NCBI GenBank assembly: GCA_019137255.1
Contig: WPDH01000054.1
Span: 1-64,000, forward strand
DNA: 64,000 bases
Origin: Corinectria fuckeliana
Taxonomy: Eukaryota > Ascomycota > Sordariomycetes > Hypocreales > Nectriaceae
Direction of reading: 5' to 3'
The notes under the pieces are model-generated. The model searched no databases. It was given only the letters and a program-made list of their open reading frames with translations, and was not told where the DNA came from. Below, in pieces: positions 11,769 to 23,100 of the stretch. The position numbers and the translations under genes were made by a program. The number at the start of each line of letters is the position of its first letter. The first letter of the stretch is position 1.

Positions 11769-12993
11769 TTAGGCAAAGATACGCAGGGGGTAGTCGGGCA
11801 GGTAGAAGCCAGGATCGTTGAAGCGCAGCCCACGGTCCAAGCCGGAGATGCTCTCAACCTCCCCCTCGGCAAGGTCGAAGCCCAGCACGTCCAGGTTCTG
11901 CGCCAGGCGGCCCGGGTTGTTGGACTTGGGGATGACGGCGATGCCGCGCTGCGTGGCCCAGCGGAGCAGGATCTGTGCGGGCGTCTTGCCGTGCTTGGCG
12001 GCCAGGCCCGCGACGACGTTGGTCTCCAGCAGCGGCTCGACGTCCTTGGTGCGCTGCGAGAAGATGCCCGGCAGCTCGACGAAGCTCTGCGGGCCGAAGG
12101 ACGAGTACGCCGTCACGGCCATGTTGTTCTCCTGCGCCAGGGCCACCAGGTCCGGCTGCGCCAGGTACGGGTGGTGCTCGATCTGCAGCGCCGAGATGGG
12201 GTGGCGCGCGTAGCGCTGGACGTCGTACAGGCCCTGCGCTTGGAAGTTGGACACGCCGATGGAGCGCGCGGTGCCGTTGTCGACGACGGTCTCGAGGGCC
12301 TCCCAGGTCTCGCGGATGGGCACGTTGGCGACCTCGACGGTGCCGGCGTCGTCCATCCACCAGGCCTTGGCAGTCGAGTCAGTCGAGGCCTCAGCAACAC
12401 AATGGCGAGGGAGGGAGAGAAGGATGGACAACTCTGTATGAGTGGCAACTTACAGGGAATCTTCGAGTCTCGGGCTCAACGTACTTGAGGGCGACGGGGA
12501 AGTGGATCAGGTAGAGGTCGATGTATCCGAGACCCCAGGCCTCGTTCTGCAGCTTGGCCATGGCCAGCGCGTGCTCGCGGCTGTGGTAGTTGTTCCACAG
12601 CTTGGTGGTGACGAAGATGTCCTCGCGCTTCACGAGGCCCTCCTTGATGGCTCGCTGGATGCCCTCGCCGGCCTCCTTCTCGTTCTGGTAGTCTGTGCGG
12701 GACGATGCGTTAGAGTCGGTAGTTGGCAGTTGGACGTCAAGCTAGGGTGTCGATGAGCTTCTCTAGTGGGAGCAACGTACCGTAAGCGCCGTCGAACAGT
12801 CGGTATCCAGCCTTGATGGCCTGTGGGAAGTCGTCAGCACTCGGAGTCCGGAGACATCCATGATGGCAGCTCATCGCCCGCCACGTACGTTGTAGACAGT
12901 CTCGGCAGCCTGGTTGGCGGGGACCTTCCAGAGGCCGAAGCCCACGAGGGGCATTTCGTACCCGGAGGCGAGCTTGACGGTGGAGGGAGCCAT
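11769..12993 (-). CDS. xyl1: D-xylose reductase (aldo-keto reductase), 326 aa
   Basis: NAD(P)H-dependent reduction of D-xylose to xylitol, or of L-arabinose to L-arabinitol: the first step of fungal pentose catabolism, in the cytosol. Exons on the minus strand: 12993-12889, 12820-12781, 12692-12454 and 12365-11769 (981 nt; lengths and phases agree). The full AKR tetrad is present at Asp45, Tyr50, Lys79 and His112, in FDGAYDYQNE, TTKLWNNYH and YLIHFPVALKYVEPE. The cofactor segment IPKSNNPGRLAQNL and the XR-type end (GLRFNDPGFY) are both there. The length is as expected for xylose reductases (about 320-326). The last intron ends at AAG rather than CAG/TAG. The gene is divergent from a Zn2Cys6 regulator, 421 bp apart, and lies about 2.5 kb from the arabinitol-type dehydrogenase. 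Confidence 0.93.
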
Positions 12994-13414
12994 TGTGGTT
13001 GGTGATGTGTCGGTGAGGGAGGAGGACGTTTCAGTCTCTCAGACAGGATGAAAGTCGCCCGGAGCAGCACGCGCCGCTGGGCACTCGAGCTTTATTGCCA
13101 AAATCCATGACGGCCTCTGCCCCTCCATTCGGAGACGACAACTCCACCCGTTGAAGCGTTGAAGCTGAAGTAGCCCGGACGCCACACACTTCCGGACTCG
13201 CTGCGGGCGTCCCCACCATTGGCGCCGCGTCTAGAACTGCCCAAAGGGGCAATCCTGGCCACACCCGTTAGCTATCTATCTATCTATTCCGCCACCCCCG
13301 GAATCCTGAAGGGGCTTCATCTTTCCCCGTTCGGCGGCCCTCCCTCTCTTTGTTTCCCTCCCCGCCTCCATCCCGCATTTCCTCTTCCCCCGTACGAGGA
13401 TCCAATCTCGAACA
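12994..13414. promoter_or_regulatory. Shared divergent promoter, xylose reductase / Zn2Cys6 regulator
   Basis: 421 bp separate the two start codons. Visible words include a CCAAT box (in CCATTGG, minus strand), CCCCAC and CCCCGG, which fit the SYGGRG core of the carbon-catabolite repressor CreA, and a (CTAT)n microsatellite at 13272-13287. No GGCTAR site was found. Site assignments are pattern matches only. Confidence 0.5.
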
Positions 13415-15462
13415 ATGGCCGATGCGGGTTCCAAGACCCGCCTGAGGAGGACGAGGACGGGATGTTTCAAATGCCGCATGCGCCGACGGAAATGTGAGTC
13501 CCCTTGGTTTCCCCCTTCCCCAACCAAGCCCCGAGCGGCGGCATCGTGCAAATCAAGCCCCAGCTAACACGGGCGCCCCTATCAGGCGATGAGGGCAAAC
13601 CGTCGTGCCGGAGGTGTGTCGACGGTGGGTTCGAGTGCCAGTACGGCACGCGGCTCTCGTTCTTGGAGAAGAATGCCAAAACCGCTGGGAGCTCGGAGCG
13701 TGTGGCCAAGCAGGCGTATGGGAAGCTAAGAGTGCGTGTCGTCAGGATCCAGCATCTTTCGTGGGTGTCCACTGACTGACAGCACCCTCGCAGTTCGTCG
13801 TGCCAGAGTCCGTGACGGTGCAGGAGAACATCCAGTTCCAGGACGACGACTCGCCTTCAAGGGACTCCGAAAGCACCAAAGCTCTGCCGCATCCAGGGCA
13901 GACGCTGCCAAAGGAGACTCCGACCGAGCTGCTGCCGCAACCACCGAGCTTGATCAGTCCTGCCGCACTGGACAACCCTGCGCTGGGACATCTTCCAACG
14001 CCGTCTCCGGGCCATGGAAACGACTTGGCCGGTGCCGGGAGCTACACCGTCGGGATATCTCCTTCGAACGCAGCCTACGAGACCGCCTTGGATGGCTTGC
14101 TGTCGCTGGGGCATGACAGTTATGCGCCTCCGCCGGTGACATCCCAAATCCTCGACAGCGAAAGCTACTTTGGATCGCCGCCGAATCCCCAGCACGCCGT
14201 ATCTCCTAGGCCATTAGAGCCAGGGAGGAGGAAGCCATCAGTAGGGGCCTTTCAGAACTGTGCGCATTTGCCTCAAGACCGGGCAGTGCAACTTCTCCGG
14301 CACTATCGATACAACATCGCGCCATGGGTATGTGCTTCTAATAAGAAAGAGGCGGAGACCTCAATTTCTAATATTGTTCTTTTGTTTAGCTGGACATTGG
14401 CGACGCAGCCCAGACCTTTGGCCTTTTGATCCCCCGGATCGCCATGGATTCGATCACTGTTCTGGACTCGCTTCTTGCCCTTTCCATGACGACCCTTGAC
14501 GAACACGTCGACTTGAACTTCAGTGATCAGTGCATATTAACACCAGATATGAACGGGCCCAGCGTCGACATCCTACACAGTGTTCTAGCTTTTGCTTTCG
14601 CAGCTCTCCGTCGACATGTCGTGGTGGCACCGACGTCATGGCAAACCCCGTCCAAGGACATTACCTTTGGACTGCTTAACGCCCCTTCGTTCCAGGAGCA
14701 TTATCCTGCCGTCAATTTAGCCGTGTCCTGGATGATGTTGAGAGTTGGTGAATTGTGCCTGACTTACCACCTTGAATTCTCTTTTCTAACAAAGTCTTAG
14801 ATTTGAGCGTTGGGCTCATGAACGGTTCCCCTGTGTCCATCCCCAATATCCTCTCCTATGGCGCTTCGTCACCCATTTCCGGAATGTGCCGAGAGTCGCT
14901 CAAATACGACCGCGAGCCGGTGCTTCTATGTGCTCAAGTCCTGAACCATTGCTTTGGACAAGAACTTCCGACCACTCCCGGGATACATGTCCGCCCATCA
15001 ACCGCCCAGAACTGGAAATCGCTCTCGGAATCCCTCAACATGTGGTACAACAATCGCCCTCGAGACTTCAAGCCCATGTGGGAGGTTGAAGAGAGCGAAG
15101 AACTATTTCCGCTTGTTCTCTTCACCAACGGGGCGGCAGTGCTGGCGAATCAGCTGTATCATACGTCAATGCTACTGCTGCTTCAGAACCGGCCCCGAAC
15201 CCTCCCAAAGGAGCATGGGCGGTCGGTCTTGATATCCCCGCTCTGGCACGCCCAGCGAGTATGTGCCATCAGCCTCAACAACGACACGAAGACCAGCTGG
15301 GACTTCAGCCTTCTTGCGTCGTTCTACCTTGCTGCTAAGCGCATGACGTACGAGCCTCAGCAGCACGCCATTCTGCGTGGCATTGGACGCATTGGGTCGT
15401 TGACAGGCTGGAATGTAAATGCGCTCTCTGCGCAACTCGCACAAGTATGGCAGCCTGATTAA
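13415..15462 (+). CDS. Zn2Cys6 transcription factor (Fungal_trans_2 type), 592 aa
   Basis: Fungal binuclear-cluster regulator. Exons 13415-13493, 13586-13731, 13794-14327, 14390-14747 and 14801-15462 total 1779 nt with consistent phases. The DNA-binding domain is at residues 17-44: Cys17, 20, 27, 34, 37 and 44, in perfect C-x2-C-x6-C-x6-C-x2-C-x6-C spacing, with the first intron splitting the codon of Cys27. It is followed by a Ser/Pro-rich linker (about 80-230) and a long helical regulatory domain beginning around APWLDIGDAAQTFGLLIPRI and continuing to the C-terminus. It is transcribed divergently from xylose reductase, which suggests control of pentose genes; an arabinose- or xylose-responsive role is inference from position. 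It faces a paralogous gene, stop to stop, with 60 bp between. Confidence 0.9.
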
Positions 15463-15522
15463 GCTACCCAAGGACACTGTGAAGCGAGATGGTCCACGCA
15501 ATGGCTATTCGTTCAATTGCGT

Positions 15523-16968
15523 TCATCGAACTTTGTACCCCCAGGCATTCTCGAGGTCCGCGATGCGCCAGCACGTTGCCCAGCCAGTCATTGCCTCTAT
15601 GCTCTGGATGAGCTTTGACAGAAGCAAATGCTCGGACTTGTGGCTAAGAAGCCGCCCGGCGATCCACAGAGGCTGTATGGCGTTGTTAAGGCATCCTTTA
15701 TGAGGGTTCGTCAAAGAGATGCCGCATATGCATTTGGCGTGCCAGATTGCAGAACCTGTGTGTCCAAAGTCGAGTTTGATCTCTCGAGGCTTGGATCCCA
15801 AGAGCAAAGTGCAAGCTGTATGATAGAGCTGATTAGAGGAAATGCCAGCCCAATGAACAAACAGGATCTGGGGAAATGGCCGGCTATCGATTGTCTTGAC
15901 AGGGAGAATTTCAGGAGGCCGATCTCGAAGCCAAGCCTGAAGGTCATGCCAGAGACGGAGCCATCGTCTTTCAAAGACGGCAGAGTCGCACCCGTTGCTT
16001 TCGCCGAGCTCAACGTAGCGAGTCCTGTCAGCAACAAGCTCGCAAACTTTGGAGCATAGATAAACAGAGTAGTTTGCGTGCATGTCCGGGGACCGGTGCT
16101 CGCGGAAGAGGTCGGCTGCGGAAGTGGAGTCGGCACCAGAGGGGAGCCATTTGTCAACCGGCACAATGGTGCCTTGGGTTCCATCAGAGATGAGAGCTCC
16201 GCATAAATCTGTAGAGCATCAGTCTCGGCAAATAGACGGGAAACAGCTATTAAAGGCCCATTCTTACCCATTCTTACGTAGCACCAGAAAACTGCTTGAA
16301 GCAAGCCGCCACTAAATCCATTGACGTCAAAGGCGTCGAATAGGGCTGCACAACCCTCGAGGTGCCGACGCCAGTCCTGTGGGCTTGCCGACATCATCTC
16401 GAGACAGCACAGGATGACGCAAATTGGGATGATGGTGAGGTCGCGGGCCTGTAGCAGAGGGTTGAGGAGCCGAATGGCCTCCTGGTAAAGCTCCAGACTG
16501 TCGAATGAGTGCTGCTTGGCTTCTTTGCGCTCCATCTGTCGAGCCGAAAGGGCGAGTATGGCGTAGAGCAGGGCTGGGCAGCGGCGGGCAAGGACAGGAA
16601 CTTGCACAGTGAAGGCCCTCTCGCTGTCAAACATATCAAGCTGCACCAGTCAGTCAGTGTCTGGGTTCTCAACAGCTTGCCAGTATGGAGAACCATACCC
16701 ATGGAGCCACCTCGGCAACATAATTTTTTAAATAGATCAGTCTACGACCAGATGAGAGCGCGGCCTTGGTCTGGGCTAGGGCCTCAAAATCTTCACCCGG
16801 TGGACCATCTTCGCCCGGGGCAGGGGAAGTCTCGCGGGACGGCGCCGCGGTCTGGGCAGTGTTGAAGATGAGGCAGCGGAGCTCTTCCTGGTAAGCGAGA
16901 TATCCAGGATCCTGGACAAACTGATCGAGAGGCCAGCTATTTGATGGAGAAGAGGAGTTGTCCGTCAT
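15523..16968 (-). CDS. Fungal_trans_2 paralogue lacking a DNA-binding domain, 442 aa
   Basis: Exons on the minus strand 16968-16699, 16640-16268 and 16208-15523 (1329 nt, phases agree). The protein is related to the regulatory domain of the converging Zn2Cys6 gene. Both have an APW-LD junction with a phase-0 intron directly after APW, both have a phase-1 intron inside the Asp of R-(V/M)-D-L, and both end with a similar MTGW / LTGW segment. No cysteine cluster is encoded in this gene, and none was seen in the minus-strand frames up to 17463. ATG 16968 was chosen as the first sensible start; ATG 16983 in the same frame is an alternative. It may be a natural co-regulator, a decaying regulator that lost its first exons, or a model missing a distant 5' exon. 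Confidence 0.75.
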
Positions 16969-19900
16969 CGAGAATGGTGTCATTCGGGTGGTGGGGGAGA
17001 GGGGAGGAAGGAGTGCGAAGACGAAGTCCTTCAAGCCCCGTGGCTCTGTCTAAGACCCAATATGCCTTCCTCGGCGCGACGTATAGCAGAAGGCGAGTCT
17101 GCAGAGGTGGTTCAAGGCATGAGACGTAGGGATGGAGCAAATATTGTTACCGATATTCAACATCAAGTAAACCGGTAGACGGGTTGAAAAATGGCCAAAG
17201 TCCAGGGTAAGGTGTGCTGAGAGGTCAGGTGCGCCGTGAAGTCTGTCCCAGACGAGGCTAAACCAATCCCTGCCTGCATGCGGGGGTGGATGAGGGATGA
17301 TTGCGGGGAGCATCTCCATCTTAGTCAGCCTGGCAACTGGCCATTGGCAGCAATGATTCGCCACTCCCGCCAACTCACTGAGGCTTGAGAGGTCGGTGGA
17401 GGAGTGAATGCTTCGTGGTCCCGAGCGGAGCTGACTGAAAGAGCTCTTTCTTGTCTTGGCCAATTTCTTTTTGTCTGTCAGGTGACGACGGGCTGATGCC
17501 TCTATCGTGACGTTGCAGTTGAACTACTCTATACTAGCTGACGAGACCTAGATCCAGCCGTCTCCCTACGTAATACACATTGTTTTATCTAGGGCTGAAA
17601 ACGATGGGCAATGATTGTCACTCGCCTTTCTGGCTAGTAATTAGGACCTGTTAATCCTCTTCAAAAGACGTGCCACGGCCAGAGGCATTCAGCTTCAACA
17701 GTGTTTTCTTTGCGAAACTCGTCAATCGACACGCAGCCCCTTGAGATTATCCAAAGGGCCAAGGCCATTGTCTCAGCTTTTGCTCTAGCTTACAGGGGAA
17801 ACCGCACTCTTCGCTTTTGACCGAGACACGGGCAGCTTGTCTACCTACTCTCGCGACTGCGATTACGTGTCTTGGTCCCGCAGGATTGACATCGAGTTAA
17901 GCTGCATAGTACAGACAGAACTGGTCGTTTTTTGAGGCCGGACGACGTCGACGTCGTCACAACGGCGTTCAATTGAGCGGTTGTGAGGGTGCCACGTCGA
18001 TGCTGCTGTTGCATGACATCGCATGCACACTTGGTTGCATCGCTGCCCAACAAGCTCGCAAACGAGCCGGAGGAACAGCACAGAGCATCCGGGAGGTGGT
18101 GATGGTTGTTTCAGGATGGCTAGAGCTGGCGATTGCCACGGCGCACATTGGATCAGTTTACTATCAAGCGGGTGAAAGAAAACACCGCCGGTGCTTACAC
18201 CAAGATTGTGCGGGGAGACCAGCGGTTTTTTCTTTCTTTTGCACCCGCTTGACTATGTAGAAACATGAATGCCGAAAATGTCAATGTCGCGGATCTGCAC
18301 CTCGTCGTTCCGTCCATTGTCTATCAATGGAAACCAAGCGGATGGCAATTTCCCCTAGTCGGCTGGGCGCAGAAGTAGTACCATAGTACATAGTGATCCG
18401 TGATGCAAGCGAGATGTACTTACGGAGTTGGTGGGCTACCACCACCTAAGAAAAGACTTCATTCACGCCAACGATTTCGGCGCCGACCCGCTTGAACGGA
18501 CCAATCGGACGGCAACTTGAAGTTGTTGGAGGTCGCTGCTTCTGAGCCGTGATGATGCCATTTCTACCAAGTGCCTGGTAGCTACGAAATAGTCGGTAGC
18601 AACGCACAGTCATGCCCAGCAGGTTTTCGTACAAAGCATCGTACAACTGGCAATTGTCTACATAGTGCTCCGTACACCTAGCTCCATCTGCTCTGAGTCC
18701 TAAGTTTGGACGCCCTCCACCATCACAGGCTATTACAGCACGGCCAGCAGGCATGGGTCACTGCTCAAACCCCTCTAGTCACTGCGGGCAACTCCTGTAT
18801 CCACTGAGCACATGGTGCTGCCAGGGGCCATCCCTGAATCCATGACCTGATCCGTCCACTTGCAGCAGTCCCCTGTAAGCTTGGCCCCTGTGCAACCCTG
18901 TCCAACAACTGTCCTCCGCCAAGATATGCCAGAAGCCTAGATTATGTAGGCCCGGGCGGGCTTCCATCCTTCTCAGACGCCCATGGATTCGCACACGCGC
19001 AGAAGGAAAGGAAGAAAAGGGGCCGTTCACTCACAGGCGAAATCTCACCGCCCACCCAATCCACCGGGCCGGCCACGCACACCCCCTTTGGGAATAATAC
19101 GTAAATTAGTACACGCAAGGGCAGAGAGAAAGCTGGGGCCAGCGTTCGGGCGACTTTCTTTTGCCAGCCAGGTACCGGTACTGTGCCGGCTGTAATCACA
19201 AAGTCAATAAAGAAAGAGAGAGAGAGAGAGAGATCTTTTCTCCTAATGGCTTCCTTGGCTCGGGGAGATTTGGCAACTGGCATTAATTACCCTTGCGCTG
19301 CTCTTTCGATAGTCTTGAACCCTCAACTAGTATTATTAGCGCCGTCATTGTCAATCCCGCACTGGCTCTCCGAAGACTCCCCCCTTGATGTTACCTCTGA
19401 TTGCCGATTTTCAGGTGGAAGTGGTGGCAGTCGTCTCCTGCGTTTCGGTTGTGTGCAAAATAGAGCTTGCCTCACCGTCGACTGACCATGGCTTGACCAT
19501 CTAGCTGCACTGCTCCCGCGGACCGTTTCATCTACACTCCCACTTGGCCGTTTAGCCATCACCAGTTGCCAGTGTTTCCTTGGCCGGCCGATAGCGCCAT
19601 GCCACGTTGGTACTGTAGCATCGTCAATGCTGCATCTTCAGGGCCCTTTCCATCATCCTGTTGGTGGTGGTGGTGCTGAGTTCGCAGCAGCCATGATTAA
19701 ACCCAACCAACCATCAACCCCCCCTGCATCGACACCCTGGTCGCGCGCCCCCTTCTGTCTCTTCTCGGTGCTAGACTTCCCCCCAGGCCAGCTCGCTTTT
19801 GTCCGTAGCAGTAATTAATTGCTGAAAGAGATTCACTTGGACGTGGATTGCATGCATGCGCATCCCCTCTCGTACTCCGTATCCGTACGTACATAGCCTA

Positions 19901-20114
19901 CCTGCCCGTACCTCTACCGCACCGGATCTCCCACCATCGCGCGAGTGAGGCCACCGACGAGACGGAACTTGTCACATCACAATTCAACTCGCCCGGTTCG
20001 AGCGCGAGCGCAAGCGTAAGCGCAAACCGAGTGTGGCTGTCAATCCCGGGACCTCGTCTCGCCGCGGTCTCGCCTCACAAAAGCCTCCAAGCTCCCGCTC
20101 CCGCTCCCCCCATC
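16969..20114. other. Long intergenic region with (GA)n microsatellite
   Basis: Over 3 kb separate two divergent genes. Open frames here are short, overlap on opposite strands and match nothing I recognise. A GA dinucleotide run lies at 19215-19232. The part from about 19850, which stays open in frame with the Sec7 gene, is probably its 5' UTR and promoter. Long leaders are common for large fungal regulatory proteins. Confidence 0.55.
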
Positions 20115-23100
20115 ATGCCCTCGACGGACAATGCTCGCCGTTGGACTCGACGCCGCACCCGTGCCGACCTGAGCATCGACACGTCGTCGTCTTCCTCCCT
20201 TGCGTCGCCGTATCCATTCGTTCCCAGGGACAGGGACGCCACTCGCGCTGCTTCCGCTTCCGCTTCCGCTCCTCGCACGCCTCCGGACTGCAGCAAGCCT
20301 CCGCCGCCTCCGGCCCTGTCTAAGTCGCACCCCGACGCTGATAGTCGGGCGCTTAGCAGATTGCCGTCGTCGCGCCACACACATCACACGCACCACCACA
20401 CGCAGCACGCACATGAATCGTTCTTAGACAATCCGACTCCCGTCGAGGACGACATGGCCGACCGCGACCACCGTCTGCCTCGCCCTGCCCAGCGGGACTC
20501 GCACGACCTCTCGCTGTCGCCCCGGAACGTCACCCGCGACTCGCTCGTCACCAACATGCTCCTGTCGCTCGACCAGTTCTCCATGGGACAGCTGGGCGAC
20601 AAGTACGGGCCTGGACCGCGATCACATACCTACGACGACGCCACGCCCCAGTTTGGCGCTGCCGCCGACCCCCAGCGGACGTGGACTGCCACCTCATCCA
20701 ACAACGGCGGCGGCCGAGTTAACGGACACCAGTACTCCTACAGCTCCGACCTGGAAGGCGCCGACGACTCCAGCCGCATGTCGAGCCAGCAATCGCGCGG
20801 CCGCCGCAGCAACAGCAGCTCCAACTTCCAGTCGGGCTTCACCCGCCTGAACAGCGTCCGCGAGCGGGAGTCCGCCGCCGCCGCCCGCCGCACTCAGCCG
20901 GGGCCGTCGAGGGCCATGCACTCGCGAGGAGGGAAGCCGGGAAGCAAGAGCAGCAGCACCACCAGCGCCAGCGTCGACGCGGGCTACGCACAAGTTTTGG
21001 GGAGCCAGCGCTGGGCACGCGGGTTCGGACGATCGGCCAGCTTCGACTACGGGCCGGCGGCACCGCAGCAAAATAACAACAACAATACTACCAATAACAT
21101 CAACAGCAGCAACAGCAACAGCAACACCAGCCACACCAACGCCGAACCTGCTCCCTTCCGCATCGAATTCTCCAACAACTTCATCGACGACGAGTACGAC
21201 GCCGCCCCGAACCCGACCGTCCCCGGCGGTCCTCGCCGTGAGGCCCCCATCCCCGCGATGCAGCCCGTCGCCGCGCCTCCGCCGGCACCGCTCGAGCTTC
21301 CGCCCCTGGGCCTGGAGCACCAGCGCAGCAATCGGTCGCTGCGCAGCGTCTCCGCCCGCACCAAGAGCGGTGGCAATCTACGAGAAACGGCCCCTGCCGT
21401 GCCTACATTGGATCTTGACTCAGCACCCGCACCGCACGTTGGCTACGAGAAGGCCAAGATTGCGGCCGTGCACGGAGGCTCGACGCCTGCAACAGCGACC
21501 GCACCCGCTCCTGCACCCGTGAAGGAGCGCCCTGGGTTTTTCAGGAGGGTCTTCGGCTCCAGGAACGCCTCGCACAGCTCGCCCAACTCTCACAACAACA
21601 ACAACAGCAACAACAACAGCAGCAGCAACAACGACGCCGCCAACACCGCCAACGCCGCCAACTCTGCCCTCTCGACCCCGCCCACCGACCATTCTGGAGG
21701 CGGCAAGATGCATGGCAATGCCTCTACGCCGCCCTCCCGCGATACCTCCTCCTCCCACTCCCACCATCCCGCTCTTCAGAAGAGGCCCTCGTCCTTCTTC
21801 CGCCGCCGCAAGAAGTCGGTTACCGAGGACCCTCCCCCGTTGCCCACCTTGTTCCCGACGCCGCCGGTGCCACGCGTCACCCCCATCAGTCTCGCTGTTG
21901 CGGGCGATGGGCCGCTTCCGCTGCCTGAACCAAGCCCAGTGAGCAGCTTGCGGAAGGTCATGAACCCGTATTTGCGTACCGGCCCCAATGCCCAGGGCAC
22001 CTCCGCTGGCCAAGGCCCGTCCCCGTTGGCCGACATCTCCAACTTATCCCCCCGGACTGGCGTTGACGACATTGACGCCAGACTCGAGTACAAGAGGGAG
22101 TTCTCTCCAGACTATTCCCCCAGCCCCAACGCCAAGATTCGCACCGTTCACGCCGATCCGGACGACTATTATCCACGAGGAACCGACGACACTCCCTCGC
22201 GACCACCCCCTGATCGAGCGGCCAAGGGAGTTGTGACCCGAAATAATTCCTTCTTGGACCTTGATGGTGCCAGTGACAACGATGATGTCCATGACAGCCC
22301 CTCGGGCAAGAAACCCTCAGGCAAGACCAAGACGAAGACCAAAGCCAAGGCTAAGGCGGGCGACTCCACCCTACGGGGCCGCGATTCTCCACTCGGCGGG
22401 AACGACAGCACAATCAAGGGGGGGAAGTCCTTCAATCGGGTCGAGCAGACAGATTCCGAAGATGACACTAATCCTTCGAATCTGGCCTTGCCCATTGAAG
22501 GTGCACGGGCATCAAGCCCTGCGGCCTCCGCCAGCACCGGCACGGATTACAAGTCGGCTCTCAGTGCTACCCCGAGCGTTAGAATCGACGGGTCCGCTGA
22601 CCCTAGTCCTAAGGCGCTGGGAACATTTGATTCCATCAAGGCCAAGGCCCTGGATGAGCCCGAGTTCGTCATCGGCGAACCTACCGAGGACGATCGACAG
22701 AAGGCACAGAAGATTTACGAAGGGAGCGAAGACTTTATCCAAAAGGTGAAGGCTGCTGCTTGGATGGGCGAGGAAGGCCCTGTGAGGCAACGAACCCTCC
22801 AGGCTTACATGGAGCACTACGATTTTACCAGCAAGAGCATTGTCCACGCACTGCGACAAGTGTGTGAACGCTTGGTCTTCCGTGCAGAGACCCAGCAGGT
22901 CGATCGAATCCTCGTCGCCTTCTCCAAGCGATGGTGCGACTGCAACCCCAACCACGGGTTCAAGGCTACTGGTAAGAGAACACCGTTCAATAACATCCCA
23001 ATGAGACTAACCAAATGGTCAGATGTCATCCACACTATCTGTTACTCAATCATGCTTCTCAACACCGACTTGCACATGGCAGATATTGAGCAGAAGATGA

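Noticed and set aside
19848..20114. 89-residue N-terminal extension of the Sec7 protein
   Set aside because: In frame and open, but its sequence resembles translated 5' UTR, whereas ATG 20115 begins text typical of the protein's N-terminus.
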